Assembly: GCF_002933465.1 (NCBI RefSeq)
Contig: NZ_PSZE01000001.1
Coordinates: 434,001 to 498,000, forward strand
Length of the DNA: 64,000 nt
Direction: 5' to 3'
Source: Nocardia nova
GTDB taxonomy: Bacteria; Actinomycetota; Actinomycetes; Mycobacteriales; Mycobacteriaceae
Shown: positions 1-10,292 of the stretch, piece by piece
How positions within the stretch are numbered: the first letter of the stretch is position 1
How the letters are laid out: each line of letters begins with the position of its first letter
Position numbers and translations under genes: made by a program
Notes under the pieces: generated by a model
Told to the model about the DNA's origin: nothing
Database searches by the model: none
Seen by the model: the letters and a program-made list of their open reading frames with translations, nothing else

Positions 1-963
1 TATCTGGGTGGATACGGTCAACCCCTGCACCTCGCCGAGCAGCGGCCGCTTACCGTCCATCGCGACCGTGATCGCGGTCCCGGGAACCTGATCCGCACGG
101 TGATGCAGGAACAGTCCGGACGGATCGCTCACCCCGGCGATGCCGTCGTCGTGCAGTTCGAAACAGCCGACCTCGTCGGCACTGCCGAAGCGGTTCTTGA
201 TGCCGCGCACCATGCGCAGTGTGGAGTGTTTGTCGCCCTCGAACTGCAACACCACATCCACCAGGTGTTCGAGGGTGCGCGGCCCGGCGACGTTGCCGTC
301 CTTGGTGACGTGGCCGACCAGCAGCACCGCGATACCGCTCGCCTTGGCCAGGGAGGTCAGGGCCGCGGTCACCGCGCGTACCTGGGTCACACCGCCGATC
401 ACCCCGTCCGCGTCGGCGGCCAGCATGGTCTGCACCGAATCGACCACCAACAGCGTCGGCCGGACCTGATCGACATGGCCGAGAATCGTGGCGAGATCGG
501 ATTCGGCTGCGAGATAAACCCTTTCGTGCACCGCCCCGGTCCGGTCGGCGCGCAGCCGGACCTGCCCGGCGGACTCCTCGGCGGTGACATAGAGGGCGCG
601 CTCCTCGCGCTCCCGGGCCCAGCGGTGGGCGACCTCGAGCAGCAGCGTCGACTTGCCCACGCCCGGCTCACCCGAGAGCAGCACCACCGATCCTGGCACC
701 ACCCCGCCGCCGAGGACGCGATCCAATTCCGCGACACCGGTGGGCCGGGCGCGGGTGACCTTGGAATCGATGGTCGAGATGGGCGCCGCGGCCGTCGAGG
801 GCAGCAGTGCCCGGCGCCCGGCGGCATGCGCTCCCGCCGCGGCGCCGGTCGACACCACCTCGTCGACGGTTCCCCATTCGTTGCACCCCGGGCAGCGCCC
901 CACCCATTTGGCAACCTCGTTCCCGCATGCCGAGCAGCGGTACAGCGATTTCACCTTGGCCAC
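1..963 (-). CDS. radA: DNA repair protein RadA (3' part cut by window edge)
   Basis: RadA is a RecA-like ATPase that helps process recombination intermediates. The first 321 codons lie in the window and the C-terminal Lon-like part is outside. The start is a GTG at 963. The N-terminus reads [14 protein letters not shown] and carries a four-Cys zinc finger (CSAC then CPGC). A Walker A (GEPGVGKS) follows near residue 100, and the RadA-specific KNRFG motif is visible further on. The next gene upstream on this strand encodes an LpqE-like lipoprotein, the same neighbour as in mycobacteria. Identity is certain and only the 3' end is missing. Confidence 0.97.
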   Translation of the reverse strand, partial: MAKVKSLYRCSACGNEVAKWVGRCPGCNEWGTVDEVVSTGAAAGAHAAGRRALLPSTAAAPISTIDSKVTRARPTGVAELDRVLGGGVVPGSVVLLSGEPGVGKSTLLLEVAHRWAREREERALYVTAEESAGQVRLRADRTGAVHERVYLAAESDLATILGHVDQVRPTLLVVDSVQTMLAADADGVIGGVTQVRAVTAALTSLAKASGIAVLLVGHVTKDGNVAGPRTLEHLVDVVLQFEGDKHSTLRMVRGIKNRFGSADEVGCFELHDDGIAGVSDPSGLFLHHRADQVPGTAITVAMDGKRPLLGEVQGLTVSTQI

Positions 964-1015
964 GTGCGCAGCCTAGATAAGGGGGCCGACATGGGCCGGT
1001 GCGCAGGGGCGAGTC

Positions 1016-1744
1016 TCAGTGGCCGCCGTGCTCGGCGATCGTCGCGCCCTCGTGCCGCGGGGTGTCCGGGCCGGCGTCGACGGGCACCTGCACTTGCACG
1101 GTGCCCGCGTTCTTGAAGTTGAAGGTGACGCCGTAGGTCAGGCCGGGCACGACGTCCTTGGTCAGTCCGGTGATCTCCACCAGGATCGGATGCGCGTTCG
1201 GGTCGGCCGGCTGATCGGGCGTACCGGCGCCCTCCTGGCGCGGCGACGCGCTGTGCTCCGGCGTGGGCGTTGCGGGCGAGCTGGTGGGCTGCGCGGCGCC
1301 GGTGGTCGGCGCGGACTTCTCGGCGCCCGCCTGGCCGGCCTTGGCGGCTTCCGGGCTCGCGGCGACGACCGTCTGCCCCGGGACCAGTTCCGGCGTGGCC
1401 GGAGTGATCTTCACCTGGCCGAGGTCGGTGGTGATGCTGACCAGCTGGTCGGTCTTGGACGAGCCCTCGTTGATCGCGCTGAAAGCGACGACCGACTTGC
1501 CGCCCTTGGCGTTGGTGTATTCCTCCGACTGCGGCAGCAGAATGCGCACGTCACGCAGCGCGACGTTGCCGATGGTGGCCGCGTTGCCGTTGACGGCGGG
1601 TACTTGGCTCGCGGTCTGCGAGATCTGGCCGGCACCGCATCCGGACAACGCCAGCGCCGCACCGGTGGCCAGCGCGGCAACAGCGATTGCGCGCCGCGAC
1701 ACCTTGGTCACATTCGACGCTGTGGTGGCTTTCAGGGCAGTCAC
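1016..1744 (-). CDS. lpqE: LpqE-like secreted lipoprotein
   Basis: This is a predicted exported lipoprotein of 242 residues starting at a GTG. The N-terminus has basic residues, a hydrophobic stretch and a lipobox LALSGC with the acylated Cys at about residue 36. The mature part is followed by an Ala/Pro/Thr/Ser-rich linker (about residues 125-175) and a short C-terminal domain ending in a His-containing tail (EHGGH). Position next to radA and divergent from carD matches lpqE of mycobacteria. The biochemical function is not established. The symbol is assigned from context plus the lipobox architecture. Confidence 0.75.
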   Translation of the reverse strand: MTALKATTASNVTKVSRRAIAVAALATGAALALSGCGAGQISQTASQVPAVNGNAATIGNVALRDVRILLPQSEEYTNAKGGKSVVAFSAINEGSSKTDQLVSITTDLGQVKITPATPELVPGQTVVAASPEAAKAGQAGAEKSAPTTGAAQPTSSPATPTPEHSASPRQEGAGTPDQPADPNAHPILVEITGLTKDVVPGLTYGVTFNFKNAGTVQVQVPVDAGPDTPRHEGATIAEHGGH

Positions 1745-1985
1745 GGGTTGTCCTCCATGTCGACCGGCTCACTCCACGATGGAGAGTAGTAGTAGGCAGC
1801 GTAGTAGTTCGCAGGGTGGTCGGTGTGGACCGGTCCGGTGTAATGTTCCGCGGCGACCCGCGAGCCGCGTATCCCGTTCTGCCGCAACAAGATGCACACG
1901 CGTTACGATCTGTCAAGCCCCAAGGTCGGCCTGTTGTGGCCCTGACCTGCGCCGTTGATCGCGGCGTTATCGAGTCGCATGTTAA

Positions 1986-2504
<519 letters not shown>

Positions 2505-2514
2505 CCGCATCGCC

Positions 2515-3306
2515 TTGACGCTCAACTCCCGCCGCGTTGTGGCATTGGTTCCTGCCGCCGGTCGGGGCGTTCGCCTGGGTGAATCGACACCCAAGGCATT
2601 CGTCCCGGTCGGCGGCAGTCCCATGCTTCTACACGCAGTAGACGGTCTGATCGCGTCCGGGGTCGTCGACCGCATCGTGATCATGGCGCCCATCGAGATG
2701 ATCGATGCGGCCCGGGAACTGCTCGCCGCCCGTGCCCACGCGGCCAGCTCGATACCGGTCGACGTGGTGGCCGGCGGCGTAGAACGCACCGACTCGGTCC
2801 GCGCCGGCCTGGCCGCCGCCCCGGAAGCCACCCACATCCTCGTGCACGACGCGGCCCGCGCCCTGACGCCGCCGTCGCTGATCGCACGGGTCGTGGACGC
2901 GCTGGACGCAGGCCACCGCGCGGTCGTCCCCGGTATCCCGGTGGCCGACACCATCAAGGCCGTCGACCCGGCCGGTGATGTCACCGGCACGCCGGACCGC
3001 TCCGGACTGCGGGCGATTCAAACGCCCCAGGGCTTCGACGCGGCGCTGCTGCGCGAGGCCTATGCGGTCCACTTGCCGGCCACCGACGATGCGGGCCTGG
3101 TGGAGGCGATCGGGGCGACCGTATCGGTGGTCCCGGGCGACCCACTGGCCTTCAAGATCACCGGCCCACTCGATCTGCGACTCGCGAACGCACTGGTAGT
3201 GGACGCGTCGTCGGCGTCCGACTCCACTTCTGCGGGCACGCCTTCCGGCGCGGCGAACGCCGAGACCGCGATCACCACGACGACCGAGGCGGCGGTGACC
3301 GGATGA
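2515..3306 (+). CDS. ispD: 2-C-methyl-D-erythritol 4-phosphate cytidylyltransferase
   Basis: IspD joins CTP and MEP in the non-mevalonate isoprenoid pathway. The chosen start is the TTG at 2515, just after the carD stop, giving 263 residues. It leaves only seven residues before the conserved nucleotide-binding strand [11 protein letters not shown]. Other family signatures are [18 protein letters not shown], the IQTPQGF segment and DDAGLVE. The C-terminus runs about 34 residues past the catalytic fold in a Ser/Ala/Thr-rich tail, which is unusual. The stop overlaps the ispF start (ATGA), so the two are translationally coupled. Confidence 0.93.
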   Translation: MTLNSRRVVALVPAAGRGVRLGESTPKAFVPVGGSPMLLHAVDGLIASGVVDRIVIMAPIEMIDAARELLAARAHAASSIPVDVVAGGVERTDSVRAGLAAAPEATHILVHDAARALTPPSLIARVVDALDAGHRAVVPGIPVADTIKAVDPAGDVTGTPDRSGLRAIQTPQGFDAALLREAYAVHLPATDDAGLVEAIGATVSVVPGDPLAFKITGPLDLRLANALVVDASSASDSTSAGTPSGAANAETAITTTTEAAVTG

Positions 3307-3803
3307 CCGACCCCACCGCGCTGCGCACCGGAATCGGCAGCGACGTGCATCCCATCGAACCCGGCCGGCCCTGCTGGATGGCCGGACTGTTGTTCGAGGG
3401 CGACGACGGCTGCTCCGGACATTCCGACGGCGATGTGGCCGCCCACGCGCTGTGCGATGCGCTGCTGTCGGCCGCCTGCCTGGGCGATGTCGGCGCGGTC
3501 TTCGGCACCGGACGTCCCGAGTGGGAGGGCGTCTCGGGCGCCGCGATGCTGACCGAGGTTCGGCGCCTGCTCGACGAATCCGGATATCGGATCGTCAACG
3601 CGGCGGTGCAGATCATCGGTAATCGGCCCAAGATCGGGCCGCGACGCGCCGAAGCGCAAAAAATACTCGGCGAATTACTCGACGCACCGGTTTCGGTATC
3701 CGGTACGACGTCCGACGGTCTGGGACTCACCGGACGTGGGGAGGGAATCGCCGCGGTCGCGACCGCATTACTCGTGCACGACGGGCGATGTAGTACCGCG
3801 TAA
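3303..3803 (+). CDS. ispF: 2-C-methyl-D-erythritol 2,4-cyclodiphosphate synthase
   Basis: IspF cyclises CDP-ME 2-phosphate to the cyclodiphosphate, two steps after IspD. The 166-residue protein is of normal length. Metal-binding residues D14 and H16 (SDVHPI) and H48 (after HSDGD) are present. So are NRPKIGPRR and the C-terminal [14 protein letters not shown] signature. The ATG overlaps the ispD stop by four bases, consistent with an ispD-ispF operon. The last third of the gene uses more A/T-ending codons than its surroundings. Confidence 0.97.
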   Translation: MTDPTALRTGIGSDVHPIEPGRPCWMAGLLFEGDDGCSGHSDGDVAAHALCDALLSAACLGDVGAVFGTGRPEWEGVSGAAMLTEVRRLLDESGYRIVNAAVQIIGNRPKIGPRRAEAQKILGELLDAPVSVSGTTSDGLGLTGRGEGIAAVATALLVHDGRCSTA

Positions 3804-4039
3804 CAGCAGTCGGCGATTCGGCGTGGATTTATAACTCGCGCCGATCGACCGCGGCGAATCGGCGACGGTCGCCGTATTCGCATCCGTGCCCGGCGGCCGC
3901 ATCCCGGCCCCGCACTCGCTCCGGAAACGTGCCCCGCCGAATCCGTTCCGGACCCGCGGTGTCATCGCATTCGATGGACCGTGGACCATAGGAGGGGCAC
4001 ACCCATACCGTTGTTCAACAAGCCTTAGGATGGCTGGTC

Positions 4040-5425
4040 GTGACTCTGCGCCTGTTCGACACCGCGACGCGGACCCTGCGGGATTTCACCCCGCTGGTCC
4101 CTGGACGTGCGTCGGTGTACCTGTGTGGCGCCACCGTGCAGGGCGAACCACATATCGGGCACGTCCGCAGCGGCGTCGCCTTCGACGTCCTGCGCCGCTG
4201 GCTCACCGCGAACGGCTACGACGTGGCCTTCGTGCGAAATGTCACCGATATCGACGACAAGATCCTCGCCAAGGCCGCCGCGGCGGGCCGCCCGTGGTGG
4301 GAATGGGCCGCGACGCATGAGCGCGCCTTCGATCGCGCCTATGAGGCGCTCGGGGTGCTGCCGCCGTCGGTGGAACCACGGGCCACCGGGCACATCACCC
4401 AGATGGTCGAGATGATGCAGCGACTCATCGACCGCGGGCACGCCTACGCGTCGAGCGGCAACGTGTATTTCGACGTGCGCAGTTATCCGGAGTACGGTGC
4501 GCTCTCCGGGCACAAACTCGAGGATGTGCAGCAGGGCGAGAGTGCCGGCGAGGGTAAACGCGATCCGCGCGATTTCACGCTGTGGAAGGCCGCCAAACCG
4601 GGCGAGCCGACCTGGCCGTCGCCGTGGGGTCCCGGGCGTCCGGGCTGGCATCTGGAATGCTCGGCGATGGCCGAGTTCTACCTCGGGCCCGAATTCGATA
4701 TCCATTGCGGTGGTATGGATCTGGTTTTCCCGCACCACGAGAACGAAATCGCCCAATCCCGCGCCGCCGGAGACGGATTCGCGCAGTACTGGCTGCACAA
4801 CGGTTGGGTGACACTCGGCGGCGAGAAGATGTCGAAATCGCTCGGCAACACCCTCTCGGTGCCGAATATTCTCAGCCAGGTGCGGGCCGTGGAATTGCGG
4901 TTCTATTTGGGCAGTGCGCATTACGCGTCGATGCTCGAATATTCCGAGCAGGCGCTGCGGGATGCCGCGCAGACCTATCAGCGACTCGAGGCATTCGTGC
5001 AGCGCACCGTCGAGCGGGTGGGTGAGGTCGCGGTCGGGAAATGGACCGACGCCTTCGCCGAAGCGCTGGACGACAATCTCGCGATCCCGAAGGCCCTGGC
5101 CGAGATTCATCGCGTGGTGCACGAGGGCAATCGGGCGCTGGAAGCGGGCGCGGGCGAGTCGGCGCGCGAGGCCGCCGGACAGGTGCGGGCGATGCTCGGG
5201 ATTCTGGGCGTCGATCCGCTGGATGCGCACTGGGCCGGCCCGAAGGACACCTCGGCGGCCGAATCCGCGCTCGACGTCCTGGTGCGGGCCGAACTCGAGC
5301 GCCGTCAGCAGGCCCGCAGCGAAAAGGATTGGGCCACCGCCGACGCCGTGCGCGACCGGCTCGGCGCGGCCGGAATCGAAGTCGTCGACACTCCGGGCGG
5401 CTCGGATTGGTCGCTGGCCAAATGA
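4040..5425 (+). CDS. cysS: Cysteinyl-tRNA synthetase
   Basis: A class I aminoacyl-tRNA synthetase that charges tRNA-Cys. The GTG start at 4040 gives 461 residues, close to the mycobacterial enzyme. The HIGH motif is at residues 38-41 and KMSKS at 263-267. Zinc-ligand cysteines include C29 and the Cys in WHLECS. The C-terminal anticodon-binding helical domain is complete. The gene follows ispF after about 235 non-coding bases and precedes rlmB, the standard order. The paralogous mycothiol ligase MshC is shorter and lacks this C-terminal domain, so cysS is preferred. Confidence 0.96.
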   Translation: MTLRLFDTATRTLRDFTPLVPGRASVYLCGATVQGEPHIGHVRSGVAFDVLRRWLTANGYDVAFVRNVTDIDDKILAKAAAAGRPWWEWAATHERAFDRAYEALGVLPPSVEPRATGHITQMVEMMQRLIDRGHAYASSGNVYFDVRSYPEYGALSGHKLEDVQQGESAGEGKRDPRDFTLWKAAKPGEPTWPSPWGPGRPGWHLECSAMAEFYLGPEFDIHCGGMDLVFPHHENEIAQSRAAGDGFAQYWLHNGWVTLGGEKMSKSLGNTLSVPNILSQVRAVELRFYLGSAHYASMLEYSEQALRDAAQTYQRLEAFVQRTVERVGEVAVGKWTDAFAEALDDNLAIPKALAEIHRVVHEGNRALEAGAGESAREAAGQVRAMLGILGVDPLDAHWAGPKDTSAAESALDVLVRAELERRQQARSEKDWATADAVRDRLGAAGIEVVDTPGGSDWSLAK

Positions 5426-5486
5426 TTCACCCAGCGAAGCCTGCTGATCGGGTGCGGGTGTCGCGACCCACACGAAAGGCATACTG

Positions 5487-6455
5487 ATGGCAGGAAATTC
5501 GCAGCGACGAGGCGCGATCCGTAAAGGCGGCACCAAGAAGGGCGCCGTCGTCGGCAGCGGCGGTAAGCGCCGTCGCGGACTCGAGGGCCGCGGCGCTACC
5601 CCGCCCGCCACCATGCGCAAGAACCACCCCGCCGCGAAACGCGCTGCGGCGGCGGCGAAAGCGGCCAAGGCGACGCAGGGGCAGAACCGCGCCCGGCCCG
5701 GCACACGCAAGGGCGACGACGGGCCGGAGTTGGTGCTGGGCCGCAACCCGGTGGTGGAGTGTCTGCGCGCGGAGGTTCCGGCCACCGCGCTGTACGTCGC
5801 GCTGGGGACCGAGAACGACGACCGCCTGACCGAGTCCGTGCAGCGCGCCGCCGATGCCGGAATCTCCATCCTGGAGGTGTCGCGCACCGATCTGGATCGG
5901 ATGAGCGCCAACGGTTTACATCAGGGCATGGCCCTGCAGGTGCCGCCGTACCGCTACGCCCATCCGGAGGATCTGCTGGACAGCGCCCGCGCTTCCGGGA
6001 GCGCGCCTCTGCTGGTGGCGCTGGACAACATCTCCGATCCCCGCAACCTGGGCGCGGTGATCCGTTCGGTCGCCGCGTTCGGTGGGCACGGGGTGGTGAT
6101 TCCGCAACGCCGCAGCGCCAGCGTCACCGCGGTCGCCTGGCGCACCAGCGCCGGCGCCGCGGCCCGGCTGCCGGTGGCGCGCGCGACCAATCTGACTCGT
6201 ACACTCAAGGATTGGGCCAAGGCCGGTCTGCAGGTGGTCGGCCTCGACGCCGGCGGCGACACCGTCCTCGACGATTTCGACGGCACCACACCGACCGTGG
6301 TGGTCGTCGGCTCGGAGGGTAAGGGGTTGTCACGCCTGGTCCGCGAAACCTGCGACACCATCATCAGTATCCCGATGGCCGGACCGGTGGAGTCGCTCAA
6401 CGCCTCGGTGGCAGCGGGAGTCGTGCTGGCCGACATCGCCCGCCAACGCCGCTGA
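5487..6455 (+). CDS. rlmB: 23S rRNA 2'-O-ribose methyltransferase, SpoU/TrmH family
   Basis: A SPOUT-class methyltransferase, probably modifying 23S rRNA G2251 (family inference). It has 322 residues. The first 75 are a Lys/Arg/Ala-rich basic extension, followed by a substrate-binding domain. Then come the three knotted-domain motifs: [29 protein letters not shown] and [16 protein letters not shown]. It lies 60 bases after cysS on the same strand, as in mycobacteria, where the homologue is sometimes named tsnR. The exact target nucleotide cannot be read from the sequence. Confidence 0.9.
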   Translation: MAGNSQRRGAIRKGGTKKGAVVGSGGKRRRGLEGRGATPPATMRKNHPAAKRAAAAAKAAKATQGQNRARPGTRKGDDGPELVLGRNPVVECLRAEVPATALYVALGTENDDRLTESVQRAADAGISILEVSRTDLDRMSANGLHQGMALQVPPYRYAHPEDLLDSARASGSAPLLVALDNISDPRNLGAVIRSVAAFGGHGVVIPQRRSASVTAVAWRTSAGAAARLPVARATNLTRTLKDWAKAGLQVVGLDAGGDTVLDDFDGTTPTVVVVGSEGKGLSRLVRETCDTIISIPMAGPVESLNASVAAGVVLADIARQRR

Positions 6456-6524
6456 GCGGGGCCGGAGACTCCCAAGATGCCCGTCTGCCAAGCTTTTAGG
6501 GTGGGCACACTTTAGACTCGCACG

Positions 6525-6827
6525 GTGGCCATGAATCAACCCGACTACTGGGGATCGCTGCCTGAGCCGCCGACCGGTAACCCGGTCGAGCACCCGCATG
6601 CGACGACGGTGCTGATCCTGGGTGTGCTGAGCCTATTGTGTTGTGGCGCATTGGGTCCGGTGGCGTGGGTGATGGGCAAGCGGGCGCTCGACCAGATCGA
6701 GATGTCCGGCGGCACCATCGGCGGCCGATCGCAGGTGGTGGTCGGCTATGTGGTCGGCATCGTCGGCACCGTACTGATGGTGTTGTACGCGTCCATCTTT
6801 CTGTTGATGCTCATCGGCGGGCGCTGA
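6525..6827 (+). CDS. Small DUF4190 membrane protein
   Basis: A 100-residue integral membrane protein of the DUF4190 type. It has a short Pro-rich cytoplasmic N-terminus, one hydrophobic segment (about residues 27-50, ending in VAWVMGKRALDQI) and a second one (about 70-97). The start is GTG at 6525, and an ATG two codons later is equally possible. Function unknown. The family is common in actinobacteria and often has no fixed partner. Confidence 0.8.
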   Translation: MAMNQPDYWGSLPEPPTGNPVEHPHATTVLILGVLSLLCCGALGPVAWVMGKRALDQIEMSGGTIGGRSQVVVGYVVGIVGTVLMVLYASIFLLMLIGGR

Positions 6828-6868
6828 CCGGGCCGCACGGCGGGAACGCGCCGACGATGTCTCCGGAA

Positions 6869-6891
6869 CCGGTCCGATTTCGAAGGACCGG
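6869..6891. terminator. Convergent terminator hairpin
   Basis: A 7-bp perfect stem (CCGGTCC / GGACCGG) with a 9-base loop lies between the convergent DUF4190 gene and the enoyl-CoA hydratase gene. It could serve both strands. No U-tract is seen, which is usual for GC-rich actinobacteria. Confidence 0.55.
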
Positions 6892-6903
6892 GCTTTCGCG
6901 GGG

Positions 6904-7734
6904 CTAGGCCGGTTCCTCGGCGGTGCCGTCGAGGCCCGGACGCTCGCCCGGCGAGGACAACTCGCCCGCGGGCCATTCGGCACTGATACTGCCCTTCCAC
7001 TGCGGATGGCGGCGGTCGCGAAACGCCGCCATCCCCTCGGCCGCGTCCACACTCTCGCCGACGAAGCCGTGCAGTTCGGATTCCAGCCGGCCGACCGCCT
7101 CGGGGCTCATCCCGAGGCCCTCCCAGAGCAGCCGCTTGGTCAGGGCGGTCGGCAGCGGCGCGGAACCGGCCGCCAGGTCGTGCGCCACGGCCAAAGCGGT
7201 CGGCAGCACCTCGCCCGCCGGCAGGCTGCTGTTGGCCACGCCCATCCGGCACGCTTCCTCACCGTCGAACGTGCGGCCGGTCAGCATGATGTCGGCCGCA
7301 TTGGCCATCCCCGCCAGCCGCGGCAGAGTCCAGTGCGCGTAGCCGTCGGCCATCGCGCCGCGACGCACCTGATTCAGCCCGTATACGGCATCGGTGGCCA
7401 TGTATCGCAGATCGCACTGCAAGGCCAGCGACAGCCCGATCCCTACGGCATGCCCGTTCACGGCCGCGATCACCGGTTTGCGGATCTGCCACGGCGGCGG
7501 ATCGATCGTGCCGCGCACGTCACCGACGCGGGCGGACAGATCGGCGCCCGCGCAGAACGCGGGCGGCGTCCCGGTGATCACCACCGCGCGAATCGCGTCC
7601 TCGGTATCGCAGCGCCGCAGCGCTGTTCCGAGCTCCGCCGCCATCGTGGGCGTCATGGCGTTCTGCTGCGCGGGACGGTTGAGCGTGAGTACGGCGACAC
7701 CGGCGGACACATCGACCTGCAGTTCCGAACTCAT
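6904..7734 (-). CDS. Enoyl-CoA hydratase/isomerase family protein
   Basis: A crotonase-fold protein of 276 residues acting on acyl-CoA substrates. Recognisable features are the first oxyanion-hole segment (FCAGADLSARVG, about residues 60-71) and the second (AAVNGHAVGIGLSLALQCDLR), followed by the helical trimerisation domain. The second segment has GHAVGIG where many true hydratases carry a catalytic Glu-containing sequence, so it may not be a classical hydratase. It sits upstream of a non-coding stretch and downstream, on the same strand, of an acyl-CoA dehydrogenase gene. The substrate cannot be read. Confidence 0.88.
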   Translation of the reverse strand: MSSELQVDVSAGVAVLTLNRPAQQNAMTPTMAAELGTALRRCDTEDAIRAVVITGTPPAFCAGADLSARVGDVRGTIDPPPWQIRKPVIAAVNGHAVGIGLSLALQCDLRYMATDAVYGLNQVRRGAMADGYAHWTLPRLAGMANAADIMLTGRTFDGEEACRMGVANSSLPAGEVLPTALAVAHDLAAGSAPLPTALTKRLLWEGLGMSPEAVGRLESELHGFVGESVDAAEGMAAFRDRRHPQWKGSISAEWPAGELSSPGERPGLDGTAEEPA

Positions 7735-7815
7735 GCGACGATCCTAGGTTTGGGTGACCTTTCCCGACCACCTTACTGGTGGACGGTGCGGCGAGGAGCG
7801 CAGGCGCCGGGACTG

Positions 7816-8988
7816 CTATCCGCGCAACACCTGGAGGCCGATCGCGTACTTGTGGACCTCGGTGGGGCCGTCGTAGAGGCGGAAGGCGCGCATATCGCGG
7901 AAGATCATCTCGACCACGGTTTCGTCGCTGATGCCGATGCCGCCGAGGACCTGGACGCAGCGGTCGGCGACCTTGAACAACTCCTCGGACACATACGATT
8001 TCGCCATCGAGCTCTCGTGGCGAGCCTTGTGGCCCTGGTCCATCAGCCAGCAGGTGTGCCAGATGGTCAAGCGGCACTGGTGCAGGGCGACCTCGTTGTC
8101 GGCCAGCATGAACGACACGCCCTCGTGCTCACCGATCGGCTTACCGAAAGCCGTGCGGGTCTTGGCGTATTCGACGGCGATGCTCTGGGCCCGTTCGGCG
8201 GCGCCGAGCCAGCGCATGCAGTGGGTGAGGCGGGCGGGGGCCAACCGCATCTGGGCGTAACGCAGCGCCTGGCCACTCTCCCCCAGCAGCGACTCCTTGG
8301 GGAGGATCAGATTCTCGAAGCGCACGACGCCGTGGCCGCCGACGTAGTTGCGGTCCATCGTGTTCATGGTTCGCTCGATGACGATGCCGGGCGCGTCCCC
8401 CTCGGTGAGGAACAGGGTCGGGCCCGCGGGGAGGTGGTCGTTTTCCTCGAGTTTGGCCATGATGATCCACGTCTTGGCCCCGTCGGCCCCGGTGATCAGC
8501 CATTTGCGGCCGTTGATGGTGAAGGTGTCGCCGTCGAAGGTGGCGGTGGTGGCGAGCTGGCCGGGATCGGATCCGGCGCCGCCCGGCTCGGTCATCGCGA
8601 AGACCGAGCGCTGACGGCCGTCGATCACCGGCATCAGGTAGCGGTCGACCTGTTCGGGGTTCGCGACTTTGGACAGCAAGAACATGTTGCCCTCGTCGGG
8701 TGCGGCGCAGTTCATCGCGACCGGTCCCAGCGTGGACCACCCGGCCGCCTCGTACAGCACGGCCTGTTCGACGTGGGTGAGCCCCCGGCCGCCGAGTTCC
8801 TCGGGCGCCTGGATGGTGAGCAGCTTCTCGGCCCGCGCCAACTCGACCAGTTCCTGACGCAGATCGTCGTTGGGCCCGTGCGCGGTCAGGCGGGGGTCGC
8901 GCTCGAACGGAACGATCTTGTCCGTGACGAACCGGCGGATGCGGTCACGTTCGGCGGCGAGGTCGGCGGGTATCGAGAAGTTAATCAT
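7816..8988 (-). CDS. Acyl-CoA dehydrogenase family protein
   Basis: An FAD-dependent acyl-CoA dehydrogenase-fold enzyme of 390 residues. Visible features are the N-terminal helical domain (AELRDR-type start NFSIPADLAAERDRI), FAD/substrate segments around FAMTEPGGAGSDPGQL and NGRKWLITGA, and the C-terminal helical domain ending in YDGPTEVHKYAIGLQVL. It is probably co-transcribed with the downstream enoyl-CoA hydratase-like gene (about 80-base gap), suggesting a fatty-acid or branched acyl-CoA degradation role. The substrate chain is not determinable. Confidence 0.9.
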   Translation of the reverse strand: MINFSIPADLAAERDRIRRFVTDKIVPFERDPRLTAHGPNDDLRQELVELARAEKLLTIQAPEELGGRGLTHVEQAVLYEAAGWSTLGPVAMNCAAPDEGNMFLLSKVANPEQVDRYLMPVIDGRQRSVFAMTEPGGAGSDPGQLATTATFDGDTFTINGRKWLITGADGAKTWIIMAKLEENDHLPAGPTLFLTEGDAPGIVIERTMNTMDRNYVGGHGVVRFENLILPKESLLGESGQALRYAQMRLAPARLTHCMRWLGAAERAQSIAVEYAKTRTAFGKPIGEHEGVSFMLADNEVALHQCRLTIWHTCWLMDQGHKARHESSMAKSYVSEELFKVADRCVQVLGGIGISDETVVEMIFRDMRAFRLYDGPTEVHKYAIGLQVLRG

Positions 8989-9124
8989 TGATTCACCTTA
9001 TGGTCGGGGCCTCAGTGGAGCATACGTCGCCTCTCGCCCGAGGCTGAAGGCGGCTGAAGGCGATTGCCCGCAACCGCCGGACCTCGGGTCGCCCTTCGCC
9101 CGGACCCGCCTGCACACGACCCGA

Positions 9125-9874
9125 TCAACCCACGTTTTCGTGCAGAAACCGTTCCACTTCGGCGCGATAGACGGCGGGCTGGTCGTCGTGGACGAGATGT
9201 CCGGCGGCGCCGACGACCACATGACGCACACCCGGCCGAGCCGCCGCCATCTCCCGCATCTGCCCCGGCGGCGTGATCGTGTATTCGCCCTCGATCAGCA
9301 GAGTCGGCACCCGCACTGCGGCCCATTCGGCCCAGAAATCGCGGGTGCCCCACTCCTCGGAGATGTCACGGAAGGTCGCGACCGAACCGTGCAACCGGTA
9401 GCCGTCCCGACCGCGCGTGAACGAGTTGAGGAAGTAACGTCCGGCGACCGGGCCGAAATAATCCAGTACCGCGTCGGCATCGGGAAACGGTTGCGGCCAG
9501 GCCTCGATCATCTCCGCCCAGTGCCGCGCGGTGCGACCGCGGAAATCGGGCGCCATATCCTCGACCACCAGCGCCCGGACCCGCCCGGGATGCGCGGCCG
9601 CGAACATCCACCCGTGCAGTCCGCCCATCGAATGGCCGATCACCACCATCGGTTCCGATATCGAGGCGGTCGCGGCGGCCAAGTCGGCGACGAACGCCTC
9701 GGTGGTGAGCTCCGGCGGGGCCGGTCGGCCGTGCCCGGCGGCGTCGAAGGAGTGGACGTGGCCGAATTCGCGCAGCCACGGCACCTGGCCCGCCCAGGTC
9801 CGCGCGCTGCCCATCAATCCGTGCAGCAGCAGAATCGGCACCCCGGTGCCGCCCTCGTCGTACAACATCGGCAC
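9125..9874 (-). CDS. Alpha/beta hydrolase
   Basis: An alpha/beta-hydrolase-fold enzyme of 249 residues starting at a GTG. The oxyanion region is LLLHGLMGSARTW near residue 17. The nucleophile elbow is GHSMGG near residue 84, and the catalytic His is in AGHLVHDDQP near the C-terminus. It is divergent from mhuD with only a short gap, the same arrangement as in mycobacteria. Substrate unknown, and no lipid anchor or signal peptide is visible. Confidence 0.88.
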   Translation of the reverse strand: MPMLYDEGGTGVPILLLHGLMGSARTWAGQVPWLREFGHVHSFDAAGHGRPAPPELTTEAFVADLAAATASISEPMVVIGHSMGGLHGWMFAAAHPGRVRALVVEDMAPDFRGRTARHWAEMIEAWPQPFPDADAVLDYFGPVAGRYFLNSFTRGRDGYRLHGSVATFRDISEEWGTRDFWAEWAAVRVPTLLIEGEYTITPPGQMREMAAARPGVRHVVVGAAGHLVHDDQPAVYRAEVERFLHENVG

Positions 9875-9912
9875 CGACGATACGTGCCGCGCCGTGGGAT
9901 TAGCCTGTGCTT

Positions 9913-10227
9913 ATGGCTGTTGTGAAGATCAATGCGATCGAGGTTCCCGAGGGAGCCGGACCCGAACTCGAGAAGCGCTTCGCCCATCGTGCGCACGCGG
10001 TGGAGAATTCCCCCGGCTTCCTGGGCTTCCAGTTGCTGCGCCCGGTCGCCGGGGACAACCGGTATTTCGTTGTGACACAGTGGGATTCGGAAGAGTCGTT
10101 CGCCGCGTGGCGGGACGGCCCGGCCAAGGAGGCGCACGCCGGACAGGCCCGTCAGCCGGTCGCCACGGGCGCCTCGCTGCTGGAATTCGAGGTCGTCCTC
10201 GACGTCGCGGCGAAATCCGATCGGTAG
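9913..10227 (+). CDS. mhuD: Haem-degrading monooxygenase MhuD
   Basis: MhuD is an IsdG-type enzyme that opens the haem ring and releases iron without freeing CO. The ATG at 9913 gives 104 residues beginning MAVVKINAIEVPEGAG, nearly the same as the mycobacterial protein. The conserved block ENSPGFLGFQLLRPV and the central His of RFAHRAHAVENS are present. An in-frame GTG two codons upstream is not needed. The strong conservation makes the function secure, and it would help the cell use host or environmental haem iron. Confidence 0.94.
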   Translation: MAVVKINAIEVPEGAGPELEKRFAHRAHAVENSPGFLGFQLLRPVAGDNRYFVVTQWDSEESFAAWRDGPAKEAHAGQARQPVATGASLLEFEVVLDVAAKSDR

Positions 10228-10234
10228 TTTTCCC

Positions 10235-10265
10235 GCACCCGGTGGTCGGTCCGACCACCGGGTGC
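10235..10265. terminator. Bidirectional terminator between mhuD and osmC
   Basis: A nearly perfect 15-bp inverted repeat (arms GCACCCGGTGGTCGG and its complement) lies eight bases after the mhuD stop and before the end of the convergent osmC gene. It fits a shared factor-independent terminator without a U-tract on one side. Four T residues precede it, which serve the osmC side. Confidence 0.7.
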
Positions 10266-10292
10266 GGTGCGACTGCTTCGGCCCGCGCCGGC

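Noticed and set aside
3804..4039. T-box or other riboswitch ahead of cysS
   Set aside because: No T-box sequence or stem I pattern is recognisable, and I saw no Cys-rich leader ORF.
4025..5911. Very long open frame (628 codons) antisense to cysS and rlmB
   Set aside because: It lacks family features, its composition mirrors the codons of the real genes on the plus strand, and it has no ribosome site. High GC makes such antisense frames common.
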